Assembly (NCBI GenBank): GCA_017311315.1
Contig: CM029622.1
Location: forward strand, 10,405,295-10,469,294
Source: Dendrocalamus latiflorus
Lineage: Eukaryota; Streptophyta; Magnoliopsida; Poales; Poaceae
Direction: 5' to 3'
Length of the DNA stretch: 64,000 bases
Shown: piece after piece, positions 1-10,514 of the stretch
Layout: every line of letters starts with the position of its first letter
How positions within the stretch are numbered: the first letter of the stretch is position 1
The notes under the pieces: model-generated
The model's database searches: none
Seen by the model: only the letters and a program-made list of their open reading frames with translations
What the model was told of the DNA's origin: nothing
Position numbers and translations under genes: made by a program

Positions 1-771
1 TGCCCTTTTGAAATTGTTTATGGTTTCATACCTCGTGCACCTATCGACTTGTTGCCTCTTCCGGCTTCAGAAAAAGTAAATTGTGATGCGCAACAACGTG
101 CTGATTTCATACGTAAGATGCATGAGACAACTAAAGAGAACATTGAGATTATGAATGCTAAATATAAAGTTGCTGGTAGTCAAGGACGCAAGCATATTAC
201 TTTTGAACCGGGTGATCTTGTGTGGTTACACTTGCGTAAAGAACGATTTCCTGAATTGAGAAAGTCTAAACTCATGCCTCGTGCAGATGGTCCTTTTAGA
301 GTGCTTGAACGTATTAATGATAATGCATATAAGTTAGACTTGCCTGCAGATTTTGGGGTTAGCCCCACATTTAACATTGCAGATTTGCGACCTTGCTTGG
401 GCGTGGAAGATGAGCTTGAGTCGAGGACGACTCCAATTCAAGAAGGGGAGGATGATGAGGACATCACTTCTATTGATATGAACACCCCTCTTACTGCTTC
501 CATGAATGATGGGCAAGGTCCAATCACTCGGGCACGTGCTCGTCAACTCAACTATCAGGTAAACTCGTTTTTAGGAGTCAATAATATTTCCGCTGAGCAT
601 TCGATACTTCCTAAGACTTGTGATTTTCTTGTCCTTAGGAACCATGGAGAAGAACCACGCGAGCTCAAGTGTAGAAGTGGAACCGTCAAGCGCAAGCCAA
701 CTCATATTCGCGAGTTCGACTCAGATTCGGACTGCTGGACAGCGCCTACTTCAAATGACCATAACTTTTGA
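1..771 (+). CDS. Ty3/gypsy polyprotein, C-terminal end of integrase (element A, partial)
   Basis: This is the end of a retrotransposon polyprotein; the reading frame is open from base 1, so the 5' part lies outside the window. The start reads PFEIVYGFIPRAPIDLLPLP, the end of the integrase core. It is followed by the integrase C-terminal domain with FEPGDLVWLHLRKERFP, ADGPFRVLERINDNAYKLDL and FGVSPTFNIADLRP. No chromodomain follows. The wording resembles CRM-type chromoviruses of grasses, which is my inference. The frame does not stop at the polypurine tract (440-452) but runs about 106 codons into the 3' LTR, through QEGEDDEDI and ITRARARQLNYQVNSFLG, and ends at 771. Codons over the hairpin and polypurine tract therefore serve both as protein and as cis-acting signal. 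No internal stop is seen, so this end of A looks recent. Confidence 0.85.
   Translation, partial: CPFEIVYGFIPRAPIDLLPLPASEKVNCDAQQRADFIRKMHETTKENIEIMNAKYKVAGSQGRKHITFEPGDLVWLHLRKERFPELRKSKLMPRADGPFRVLERINDNAYKLDLPADFGVSPTFNIADLRPCLGVEDELESRTTPIQEGEDDEDITSIDMNTPLTASMNDGQGPITRARARQLNYQVNSFLGVNNISAEHSILPKTCDFLVLRNHGEEPRELKCRSGTVKRKPTHIREFDSDSDCWTAPTSNDHNF
418..452 (+). promoter_or_regulatory. hairpin plus polypurine tract of element A
   Basis: A perfect inverted repeat GAGTCG-AGGA-CGACTC (418-433) is followed six bases later by the polypurine tract AAGAAGGGGAGGA (440-452), which primes plus-strand DNA synthesis during reverse transcription. The LTR begins at the next base. The same arrangement with different stem sequences occurs in elements B, C, E and G. 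Confidence 0.75.
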
Positions 772-1405
772 TCTAGAAGGTTTCTCGGGGCCCGTGAGTA
801 CTCGTTGGAAAGATCTTGGAGTCTACTTTCAGATGAATCTGGTCTCACCTCGAAATTCCATCCGAGCCGATCAGAAACTGCAAAACAAGTGGCGTCACTT
901 TTCCAGTCCGAGTCAAAGTGGGCCTTGGGCCTTGTAATCACACTTAGACTATTTGGGCCTGCACTAATCATGGGTGTACTGTTCACGTGAACAGTACCCG
1001 TGAATAGTACCACATCCCCTTTTGTTAGATAAGTGCGGCCTCCCCCACTCCTATTTAAGGAGGTCGCACCCCTTTAGTTTTCCTCGGGTTTTTCTTAAGA
1101 GTTTATTCTGCTTAGCAGTTTCGCCGCATGTTCGGTTTGAGGAACCCCAACTTGTGAACTTAAACATTATTCGCAATTTCAGATTGCATCTTTTACTCTC
1201 TTGCTTGTGTTCTCGATTCGCTTGCAGGAGATAGCCTTCTTGGCGAGGTCAATCGTGTTCGGCACGGTTGATAACCAACGGAGCAGTGGTGTAGTGATTG
1301 CGAGGGGTTCGATCTGTTTTGGTCGGAGCCTTTGGATCATCAACGTCGAGATCTCCACAATCGACTTATCAGTACCTCTCGGAAGATCGGGCCATCGTCA
1401 CATCA
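453..1405 (+). mobile_element. 3' LTR of gypsy element A
   Basis: It starts TGATGAGG directly after the polypurine tract AAGAAGGGGAGGA (440-452) and ends CATCA. The 3' two thirds (about 761-1405) match both LTRs of element B closely, including the end CGTCACATCA. The first ~300 bases do not match B's LTR. A TATA-like CTATTTAAGG is at 1051-1060. The 5' LTR is outside the window, so the target duplication cannot be confirmed; TCTAG follows the LTR end. Confidence 0.85.
976..997. promoter_or_regulatory. 22-bp palindrome with G-box core, LTR of A
   Basis: GTACTGTTCAC followed by its exact reverse complement. The centre is CACGTG, the G-box bound by plant bZIP and bHLH factors. It lies about 55 bases upstream of the TATA-like CTATTTAAGG, so it is well placed as an LTR promoter element. 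A 20-bp version is in the LTR of C, and one- to two-mismatch versions are in the LTRs of B. Confidence 0.6.
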
Positions 1406-1648
1406 TCTAGTCCGGTCACCTCGTGTCTCACCACGACTCCGCCTCGACGTCCTGCAGCCAACACAGACAAGAGCACATCAAATAGCACCGCTCGATACAA
1501 GAAAGCACAAATAACATCAAAGAGTCATACTTACTCAAGATGAAGTCCAAACCTGTCAAATCAACAGAATATGCATCCTAAACACATTGACCTGGTTTGA
1601 CCAAGTCCGACCGAACCCGTTGCACCACGCAACGACATGATCCGACCA
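1406..1648 (-). mobile_element. inverted fragment of a D-family copia LTR
   Basis: Read on the minus strand this matches the LTR of element D at about 21480-21720: the GTGGTGAGACACGAGGTGACC stretch, the CATGTATCGAGCGGTGCTATT-like stretch and the TTGCGTGGTGCAAC stretch all recur with substitutions. Element A appears to have inserted into this older LTR copy. Homology stops near 1648. Confidence 0.7.
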
Positions 1649-1689
1649 CATTCACAATTTTCGGACGCTTTCGAACGCTTACGACCTCA

Positions 1690-2085
1690 GCCTGGTGCGT
1701 TCGAACCCTTCCGATCGCAACCAAGCACATTCGGACCGAGCCGATCACAACCGAGGACGTTCGGACCGTTCCGATCGCTCCCGCGCCCGACTGACCGCAT
1801 ACGGGACGTTCGGACTGTTCCGATCGCTCCCCGCACCCGTCCTACTGAATACGAGAACGTTCGGACTGCTCCAATCGTTCCCACGTCCGTTCGGACCGAG
1901 CCGATCACTCCCCACGCCCGTCCGACCGCATATGAGGACATTCGGACGGCTCCGATCGTTCCCGCGTGCGTTCGGACCAAGCCGATCATCCCTGCGCTCG
2001 TCCGACTGCATACGAGGAGAATGTTTGGACCATGTCCGATCGTTCCCGCGCCCGTCAGATCCAACAACGCAGAGAAAGCTCAAAT
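1690..2085. repeat. degenerate minisatellite, alternating ~30- and ~50-bp units
   Basis: Units begin TTCGGACCG and continue with TCCGATCG and then CCCGCGCCCG. Successive spacings between TTCGGAC starts are about 30, 49, 51, 30, 51, 30 and 53 bases, so short and long units largely alternate. Long units carry an extra CCGACTGCATACGAGG-type segment. Open frames on both strands are by-products of the repeat and low stop content. Confidence 0.75.
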
Positions 2086-2397
2086 CAAACTCCGAACAAA
2101 TCGGACGAGTAGTACCTCCGAACAAGTCAGAATAAATGTACATGTAAATGCTATCCTTCGCACATTATATTGAAGTATTGCCCAAGGCAAATGTTTTGTG
2201 TGTCATATCCCTTTTGCGAACGTGTTCGTTTTTTGATGACACTTGGTACAGCGAGAAATGTTCAAAAAGAGCATCGATATGTAGGACTTCGGGTGGGAGA
2301 CGAGTGCCCTAGATTGTGCCCTCCAGCACCTAAAATGCAATATGTGCAAAGTAGGGTAGGGACGAAGGGTCGACATGGGCCCCTTCATCTTGTGATA
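2086..2397. other. unassigned spacer
   Basis: Non-repetitive sequence between two arrays. The only open frames are short and match nothing I recognise. I see no promoter, RNA gene or element boundary. Confidence 0.4.
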
Positions 2398-3050
2398 GGT
2401 AGACGCGCGCGCACGCTCTGTCCCTAACCCTTCGAAGTGGCGGCAGCAGAGCTGGCGACCAGATGAAGTAGACGTGCAAGCACTTCGTCCCTAACCTTTT
2501 GATGTGGCAGTAGTGAAGCTGGCAGCCAGACGAAGTAGACTCGTGAACCGTTCGAAGTGGCGACAGCGGGGCTGGCGACTAGATGAAGTAGACGCACGAC
2601 TGCTCTGTCCATAACCCTTCGAAGTGGCTGCAGCAGAGTTGGCGGCCAGATGAAGTAGACATGTGAGCACTCCATTCCTAAACCTTCAAAGTGGCGGCAG
2701 CAGAGCTAGTGGCCAGATGAAGTAGACGCGCGAGTGCTCCATCCCTAACCCTTTGAAGTGGCGGTAGTGGAGCTGGCGACCAGATGAAGTAGACGCGTGA
2801 GCGCTTCATTCCCAACCCTTCGAAGTGGCAGCAATGGAGCTGGCAGCCAGATGAAGTAGATGTGCGAGTACTCCGTCCCAAACCCTTCAAAGCGGCGGCA
2901 TGGAGCTGGTGGCCAGATGAAATAGATGCGCGAGCGCTCTGTCCCTAACCTTTCGAAGTGGTGGCAGCGGAGCTAGCGGCCTAATGAAGTAGACGCGCGA
3001 GCGCTCTATCCCTAACCCTTTGAAGTGGCGGTAGTGGAGTTGGCGGCAGG
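2398..3050. repeat. 67-bp tandem array, about 10 copies
   Basis: The marker TTCGAAGTGG recurs at about 2431, 2498, 2551, 2618, 2685, 2752, 2819, 2886, 2952 and 3019. The spacing is 67 bases throughout, apart from one 52-base unit and one 66-base unit. Each unit continues with CAGCAGAGCTGGCGACCAG and ATGAAGTAGACGCGCGAG. Copies differ at roughly 10-20% of positions by eye. Confidence 0.9.
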
Positions 3051-3119
3051 ACTTGTTGTGCTGGGTGTATGTGGGATAGGTTTGCTCCGCATCATGTAAT
3101 CCAAAAGATACCCGCATGT

Positions 3120-3480
3120 CGTTATTTACCCCGAAGAGTGCACGCGGAGGCTCGCCTTCGCTTGTCATACTTATACTCTAAAGAGTGCACGCCGAGGCTT
3201 CCCTCGATGTGTCTTATTTATACTCCGAAGAGTGCACGTGGAGGCTTCCCTCTGTGTCTTATTTATACTCCGAAGAGTACACGCGAAGGCTAGCCTCCAC
3301 ATGTCTTATTTATACTCCGAAGAGTACACGCGGAGGCTCACCTCCGCATGTCTTATTTATACTCCAAAGAGTGGATGCCGAGGCTTCCCTCGACGTGTTT
3401 TATTTATACTCTGAAGAGTGCACGCGGGGGGCTTCCCTCCGCGTCTTATTTATACTTCGAAGAGTGCACGCCGAGGCTGT
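3120..3480. repeat. 46-bp tandem array with TATTTATACTCCGAAGAG core
   Basis: About seven copies of CTTATTTATACTCCGAAGAG followed by TGCACGCGGAGGCTTCCCTC, spaced 46-47 bases. The array abuts the 3' end of the Transposase_28 pseudogene on the minus strand. The core TATTTATACTCCG(A/T)AGAGT is also the core of the array at 54340-55050, 51 kb away and in the same orientation. Confidence 0.85.
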
Positions 3481-4080
3481 CGAGTTTGCTGGGAACAGCT
3501 TCGTGCATGCCGAATGCAGTACAAAGTTGACATTCCCAAAGTTCGAATACCCCCCTCTGTCCAGCTTTTTCGGCTGGTGTTGCGCATCATGGAGGAATGC
3601 GAACAGAGAGGCACTAGGCCACACCGTCTCTATTTGTGACGCCCAGTAGTAAATTGCTAGGTGCACCAGGGCGTTTGGAGTTAGGTGCGCTAGCTCCAGC
3701 CCGTAGGCCCTCAGCACCTCGCCGACGAACATGGCAGAGGGGAATCGAAGCCCAGCTTTGAGATACGCGATGAAGATCACAGCCTTCAACTCCGTGGGGT
3801 GTGGCTCCGTCTCATCGGCAGAGGGTAGACGAACTGCATTGCGGTCCGAAAGCTTCCCCTCGCGCAGAAGAGACTGGATGGTCTCCTCGGTCACCAGGCT
3901 CTGCCCCAATACATTCAAGCAGACGCCGTTGAGCTTCCTCGCCGTGATCCAACACTTATACACCAGTGAGGGTCGCGCTCCACTAGCACATACTCCATCT
4001 CCGTCGCTGACGAACTGTGCCAACTAGAAGAGCCAACGCGGCTTGATGACGCGCCATCGCTTGGTTGGCGAGAGCGATCA
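3481..4080 (-). pseudogene. Transposase_28 ('putative gypsy type transposon') gene remnant
   Basis: The minus strand is open from 4023 to about 3490. It contains a helical stretch typical of the grass Transposase_28 family: TELKAVIFIAYLKAGLRFP, then VLRAYGLELAHLTPNALVHL and then AIYYWAS. The frame is preceded by LSPTKRWRVIKPRWLF and a TAG at 4024-4026 where CAG (Gln) would fit; further upstream it is closed, so the N-terminus is lost or lies in another exon. Downstream the frame runs into the 46-bp array. In grasses such genes occur as extra antisense genes in Tat-lineage gypsy elements, near tandem-repeat-rich 3' untranslated regions (from memory, not checked here). That would explain the neighbouring arrays. 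Biochemical function is unknown. Confidence 0.6.
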
Positions 4081-4700
4081 TCACCTCAGGCCATTTCCGC
4101 CATGGTTCTCCAAACAGTACATGGCGGAAGTCAATGGCGGGCTTCTAGCTCGGTCTCTCATGAAAACATCTACCAAATGGGGGCCAGCGAGAGGAAGAAG
4201 TGCGGCAGCGAACAGCGGCAACAAGCGGCGTATACAACAGTTGTGCGCACAGGAGCAGCAGGGGAAAGCAATGTTGTCGCAACTAGTCAAGGGGAAGGGA
4301 CAGTGATGCAACGACGACCACACTTTTAAAGCCTGTTCGGCTGCCCCACGATCGGGAAGCCCAACCGGCAGAAACTGACACCACACGACCTCCCAACCGC
4401 GCCCGCACACGTGTCCCACGACACCGTGAATGGCCGCACGACCGCAGTCAAACTTCCAACTGACAACGCATGACATGCAAGGAGCACCCCGCCGCGTGTC
4501 CCACTACACGCGAAGGGCTGATAAGACTTTAGTCAGTTAACATTGCCGTTTCAGCCTGTATGGCCCAACCCGGAGCAGATCACGGTACGTAGGGACGGAG
4601 GGGGCCAAAAGGCTCGGCGGCATGGTTTCAGACCGTGAGAAGCCCTTTACTATGAGAGGCTCCTGTAGTACGGGTAGCCCCTACCTGACCCCATCCGGCC
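4081..4700. other. unassigned GC-rich sequence left of the copia LTR
   Basis: Open frames on both strands match no family I recognise. The stretch may be the remaining part of the same degraded gypsy (Tat-like) element as the arrays and the Transposase_28 remnant; no LTR end can be placed with confidence. Confidence 0.35.
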
Positions 4701-6014
4701 TGTTAGAGAATTGTAAAGCCTAATATGATACATGTAATGACATATGTACCCTCATGAAAGATCTCAAGTGGGATTGAGCTATCAACACATAATGAGACTC
4801 AAGCTACTAAATAAGATCTCTCTTAGTAGTACGGCAAAGCTATATTAGCAATCTGGTCTTCCAACCAAACACCAAGACTGGTAAAAGGCTATAAACACAT
4901 CCTTAGCCCTAGCCAATTAGACTTTTGCCTTGAACATCCTCTTGATGTTTGATGACGTACATCTTCACTTCAAGTTTGGGTCATTGTCTTCTCTTGACTT
5001 CATGATCAACTCATGATTATCTTCTTCTTGGGATCTTGATCAACATATGATCCTCTCTTCTTCGGAATATTGATATGCATCAACACATGATGCATCTTCT
5101 TCTTGATGACCTTTAACTCATGAACACATCTAAAGTCTTCATCGTCATGGAACCTAACATATTCATCCAACTCATGGAAAATGTTAGCCCCACAAATCGA
5201 TTATCATTAATTACCAAAACTCACCATTAACTCATAATGGAGGGACTAGATTCTCAATCTTTCTCTTTTGGTAATTGATGACAATCTCAATAAATAATGA
5301 GATAATTAATTGAATATGAAACCATTTAAAATTAAAGTGTGGTACTACCGCCATCTAAGGTCCGCAGTTCCGCTCTTCGGTACTTCCGTTTGTTTCGAGA
5401 GCCAAATCTTAGTGCTCTTTGGAAAAATATACCGCCCCATAAATCTAGAACTTCTGGGGTCAGGTAGTACGCTCAGGAGTTGCGGTCATACCGCGCTGCA
5501 GTGGTTCCACCGTTCAAACTTAGGTACTACCATTTTCTAGAGAAACAAAAGAGCTTCAAAGGAACTCTCTGGAAAAATTTTCTACCACAAACTAAAGGTC
5601 GGTACTTCTGAGTTGTGGTACTACCGCACATATCGCTCAATCATACCGCACTGCAGTAGTACTGCCAATTACACACTGGTACTAACGATTAACGTAACAA
5701 TACATACTTGGATTTAGAATTTAAATTCAAATGCATGCATGATCTTTGTCTTGAGCCATGTCGATCTTCTTGTCAACCTTAGCATGCATCTTCAAGTCAT
5801 CAAGAAAAATCCAGGACTAAACCTTTCAAACACTTGATAATCATGTTAGTCTCATATACAGATAATTGAGTATAAAGCAATATGAGTCAATGTGAGTATA
5901 CATAGACCACACCAATTTTATATACTCAAAGGATATGTTTCAAAGTAGAGATCCTAATATATGTGGAAAAAGAAACATGGATCAATACTAATGAAACCAC
6001 AAGACATAGAGTGA
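4701..6014 (-). mobile_element. putative 3' LTR of the minus-strand Ty1/copia element
   Basis: The left edge TGTTAGAGAATT reads on the minus strand as an LTR ending CTCTAACA, a common copia ending. The right side faces ACTCCCCCCTAAATG (6015-6029), which on the minus strand is the purine tract CATTTAGGGGGGAGT. The copia RNase H ends only ~340 bases further right, at the expected distance. Several GGTACTACCG-type words occur (about 5340-5660), as in the LTR of D. The first bases after the purine tract are not TG, so the U3 end is mutated or misplaced by me. Confidence 0.5.
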
Positions 6015-6364
6015 ACTCCCCCCTAAATGTGTGCATACAAGAATGTTTAATAAAAACATATGCACATATTCAAGCTAGATTTTTTGTAGAGTTCAACCTA
6101 TATATTGGATCTTAGCAATACAACAAGATATAAGAATATAATATCGAATGCATACCTCTATGATTTTCACCTTTTCATCCAAATGAGACTAAGCAATAAC
6201 ATATTCAACAAAAGAGTTAGTCGTACATTTAGACTTGTCATTAATGAGTTAGGCTCATATTTAGATTTGTCATTAATCAAGTTAGTCTCATATTTATATT
6301 TGTCATTAATCACCAAAACCTTTCTATTGGAGCTTGAACTTACACATGGTTGACCTCATCAATA

Positions 6365-8073
6365 TGGTCTGTTTATAGACTTCCATGAAACTGCAGCACC
6401 AGCAAAAATAAACACATAGCCACTTGTAGCTTTAATCTCATTTACATCAGGAATCCAATTGGAGTCACTATATCCTTCTAACATAGAAGGATGTCCACTA
6501 TAATGAATTCTAAAAGATGGTATACCTCTTAAGTAACCAACACTCTTTCAAGTACCTCTCAATGATCATCTCATGGGTTAGAAACAAACATACTTAATTT
6601 GCTTACAGCAAATATAATGTCAGGTCTTGTGGCACCAGCTATATATATGAGAGACCCAATAATTTGCAAATATCTCAATTGATCTTTTCTTGGCCCCTGT
6701 TTCTTTCGAATCTTAATGCTCGTATTATAGGGCGTTGGAGAAACTTTGCAATTTTCAAAGCCAAACCAGCTCAATATTTTCTCATCATAATGGGATTGGT
6801 TCAAAGTAATCCCATCATTCTACTTGAGTAATTGAGTAATTTACTATTCAAAATAACATCTACCTCTCGTAAGTCTTTCATATCAAAGCATCGAGATAAG
6901 AAAGATTTGATCTCATCAATTACGATAGTGTTTGTTCCAAATATAAGTATGTCATCCACATACATACACAAAATCACTCCTTGACCCCACCATAATGGTA
7001 GTATACACATGTATTAGCTTCATTTACAACAAAGCCAGTGGATGTCAAAGTTTTGTCAAACTTCTCATGCCATTGTTTAGGTGTTTGCTTTTAGGCCATA
7101 CCTTATTTTCCTATGTAGAAATTATAAAACCATCTAGTTAATCCATATAAATTTCTTCCTCCAACTCTCCATCAAGGAAAGCTGCATTAACGTCCAATTG
7201 ATGGGCATGTAGACCATAGGAAGATGCTAACACAAGGAGTACTCTGATGGTGGTTAGTCTCACAATAGAAGAATAGGTATCAAAGAAATCTTCTCCCCCT
7301 TTCAAGGTATAAACCTTGGCTACAAGTGTTGCCTTATACTTCTCAATAGTACCATCAGGCCTTAGTTTTTTTCAAGACCCACTTACATCCTACAAGTTTG
7401 CACCTGATAGGACGATCAGCGATCTCTCAAATCTTATTAGCCATGATAGAGTCCATCAAACTACAGACCGCCTCTTTCTAATACTCAGCATCAGAAGATG
7501 CATAAGCCTCTAAAAGAGTCTTTGGCACATCATCTACGAGGTATACAATAAAGTCATCACCCAATGTTTTCTCAACCCTTCGTCTTTTGCTCCTACGAGC
7601 AGCCTCTACGACTAGATTGTTATCCTCCTTAAGGATATCACATATTGGTTCAGATATAGTGGAAAGTTTAGAAGTTTGATCATTCCCACTTTCAATATTT
7701 TCAGTTTGAACATTCTCAGTTTGTGAAGTACTGCTAACAGTTCTCATAGAAAAAATATCCTTAAAAAACAAAGCATCTCTAGACTTCATTGTTGTGTTTT
7801 CTAATTTACCTACTAAAAATCTATAGGCCGTGTTATTATGAGCATATCATAGAAAAATACAATCGATTGTTTTAGATCCAAACTTTCTTTTTTCTGTAAT
7901 GGTATGTTGACTTTTACTAAACACCCCCAAGTTCATAGAAGATTAACATTAAGTTTTCTCCTATTCCATCCCTCATTTGGAGTAATCTCACTCTTTTTAG
8001 TGATTACTCTATTAAGATGAAAATTGATGTTAATACAGCTTTCCCTCCCCCTCCCCCCTTGTGACATGTCTTA
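6365..8073 (-). pseudogene. Ty1/copia pol remnant: integrase C-term, reverse transcriptase, RNase H
   Basis: Read on the minus strand from 8073 down. A degraded integrase-RT linker gives SKTIDCIFL, AYRFLVGKLENTTMKSRDA and LFFKDIFSM. The RT domain has the catalytic box CMYVDDILIFG (about 6960). SPTPYNTSIKIRKKQGPRKD and YLQIIGSLIYIAGATRPDI (6571-6804) lead into RNase H with YSDSNWIPDVNEIKATSGY and GAAVSWKS (about 6380-6470). Frames change repeatedly and stops are present, so it is dead. The upstream integrase core is not adjacent: it resumes at 20135, because the solo LTR 8074-20134 is inserted between. The wording resembles Tork/Angela-type elements, which is an inference. Confidence 0.85.
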
Positions 8074-9603
8074 TGTAACATCCCCATAATTAGGGCACCT
8101 AAACATGTGTAATTTTAAAAACTTTTTGATTTGCGTCTTGTTGGCAAATGGATTTTCCTAATTTTGATTGAGGTTCCTAATAAATAAAAGTTTATAGAAA
8201 TAAAATTTAGAGGAAAAGACGAAATTAATGAAAAACTAGATTAAATTAGAATATGAATCAGAAAAGATGATCCATAAAATAAGATAGGAGAATTTGCAGT
8301 AAAAATCCTACTAGACCAAAGCCAGTTGTAAATAAAGCTAAAAATTTAAATGCAAGAATTAGAAAATTAAAAGTAAATCATGAGCTTAAATTCCAAAATA
8401 AAATATGGGCTAAAACCTAAAACAAGATGATGAGAAAAAGAGGGAAAGCTAAAATTAAAATGCAATAAATCCAAAATTTAGAACATTAACAAATTAAAAT
8501 CAAACAAAAATTTGAATAAATGTTCAATTAAGATATTAAAGCATCAAAAGGTAATTACCAATTAAAAACACTAAAATTGGCATTTGAAAAGTCTATGAAT
8601 TGAAGTGAGCTAAATTATGTGAGACTTAAACCCTAAAATAATTTGGCCATGGCACAATTCAAATTTAAACTTAAAACCCAAAATTAAATTTAGGAAATTC
8701 AAAAGAAGGTCAAAATTCAAAATAATTTGGGCTTGGCCCATCTGGCCGTTTGGCCCAATGGGTCTAGCCTCTTCTCCCCTCTCTTTGCTCTTGGCCTAGC
8801 TCGGGCGCACCTGTGCGCGCACGACACGTATGGTTCGTGCACTAGTCGTGCCGTGCTTATCGCACTACCCTTATCTGACCACGCCTAAGCCAAGCTATTG
8901 CACACACAAGCATCGCCTCATCCATGTCAAACATGTACCATGCTTGCCTATGCCATCCCTGTTCCCATTGTGCGCCATGCCACGCATGCCCACGTCGACC
9001 GCATCACGCTGAGCATAGAGTCGCTACCGTTTTTGACCAGCGTGCCACCTTTCTTGCTTATGTTCAAATTCTCATACACCTCATCAATGCCTGCATTCAT
9101 TTGTGCCCAGACATCGACCGCTATGCTGGCCTTATCCTTGGCTCGCCGTTGAATCGACTGACAGCTAAGCCAAAGACCCACCGTGAGAGTTTCCCTACTC
9201 TTTGATTGCCAAGCACTGACTGGCCATCCCCTCGCTTACGTCGGCCATTAAGGCTTGTCAGGACACCTCATTGCCACCACCAAGACCAGCCCATGCCACC
9301 CAGTCTCCTCACCATCTATAAATACCAAGGATCACCCCAACCGGCTTTGCCATACCACACTCCTCCCCCTCCATAGAATCACCTTTTCGAAGCTCGTAGT
9401 CCACCGAAGTCGCCTTCGTCTCCAACTGTAACCGAATTGAGATTGGTCGATTGGAGCCATCTCCGGCTAATTCCTTCAGACCGGAGCTCCACCGTAGCAT
9501 CACCAACCCATCCCCACCAATGATTGGGTGGGTTCACCTGTGCAACTTCAGTGTCGTGCTACCTTTTGTGCCGTCTCGGGCCCATGACATCGTGCAACCT
9601 CAA
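8074..9603 (+). other. solo-LTR segment 1, AT-rich then GC-rich with TATA box
   Basis: 8074-8700 is very AT-rich with no reading frame. 8700-9600 is GC-richer, includes GGCCCAATGGGTC-type words and a TATA box at 9317-9324 followed by a plausible transcription start. Short open frames in 8830-9500 are not conserved proteins that I recognise. The last five bases, CTCAA (9599-9603), are the target duplication of element B. Confidence 0.5.
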
Positions 9604-10500
9604 TGATGTGACCACGCCACCAACACGTACGACCATAGCGGCCAATATCAAGAATGAACTAAAGGTGAATTCGTTTCTTCAACTTCAACATATTTTAAAT
9701 GAGAATATGATGCTACCTAATGATGAAAATATATATATTTGTAGCACCACATCACTTTGGAACCAATTGAAGCAAGGGTTCAAGTTGGACAGGTTTTGGA
9801 ATCCAATTCGGCCTCCAGATCAATTCGGGTTCAGCTTGACAAGCCAACTTCAAACGGCCATAACTTTTGATCCAGAAGGCTTCTCGGGGCCCGTGAGTAC
9901 TCATTGGAAAGATCTTGGAGTCTACTTTCAGATGGATCTGGTCTCACCTCCAAACTCCACTCGAGCAGATCAGAAACTGCAAAACAAGCCACGTCACTTT
10001 TCCAGTCCGACTCAAAGTGGGCCGAGGGCCTTGTAACTTGGGCTATTTGGGCCGGTACTGTTTACGTGAACAGTACCATGCGTGTGAACAGTAACTAGGA
10101 ATAGTACCACATCCCTTTTCATTAGATAAGTGTGGCTTCCCCTCCCCTATTTAAGGAGGCCACACCCCTTTAGTTTTCCTTGGGTTTTGCTTAGATTAAT
10201 CTGTCTTTGAACAGTTTCGCCGTTCATCGGTTTGTGAGACCCCAACTTGTGAACTTAAACATTATTCGCAATTTCAGATTGCATCTTTTACTCTCTTGCT
10301 TGTGTTCTCGATTCGCTTGCAGGAGATAGCCTTCTTGGCGAGGTCAATCGTGTTCGGCACGGTTGATAACCAACGGAGCAGTGGTGTAGTGATTGCGAGG
10401 GGTTCGATCTGTTTTGGTCGGAGCCTTTGGATCATCAACGTCGAGATCTCCACAATCGACTTATCAGTACCTCTCGGAAGATCGGGCCATCGTCACGTCA
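9604..10500 (+). mobile_element. 5' LTR of element B
   Basis: Starts TGATGTGACCACGCC and ends GCCATCGTCACGTCA. TATA-like CTATTTAAGG at about 10147-10156. An imperfect GGTACTGTTTACGTGAACAG palindrome at about 10053-10076 corresponds to the perfect one in A. Directly followed by the primer binding site. Confidence 0.92.
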
Positions 10501-10502
10501 GT

Positions 10503-10514
10503 TGGTATCAGAGC
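10503..10514 (+). promoter_or_regulatory. primer binding site, tRNA-iMet (element B)
   Basis: TGGTATCAGAGC, complementary to the 3' end of plant initiator-methionine tRNA, begins two bases after the LTR end. This is where minus-strand DNA synthesis starts. Confidence 0.9.

Noticed and set aside
976..997. Palindrome as a transcription terminator
   Set aside because: It lies upstream of a TATA box, has no loop or T run, and is centred on a G-box. A promoter element fits better.
1637..2173. Overlapping open frames on both strands in the minisatellite
   Set aside because: Caused by stop-poor repeat composition, with no recognisable domain.
8830..9205. Three overlapping plus-strand frames as host gene exons
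   Set aside because: They lie in the solo LTR, overlap each other, and show no conserved motif. The LTR assignment explains the region.
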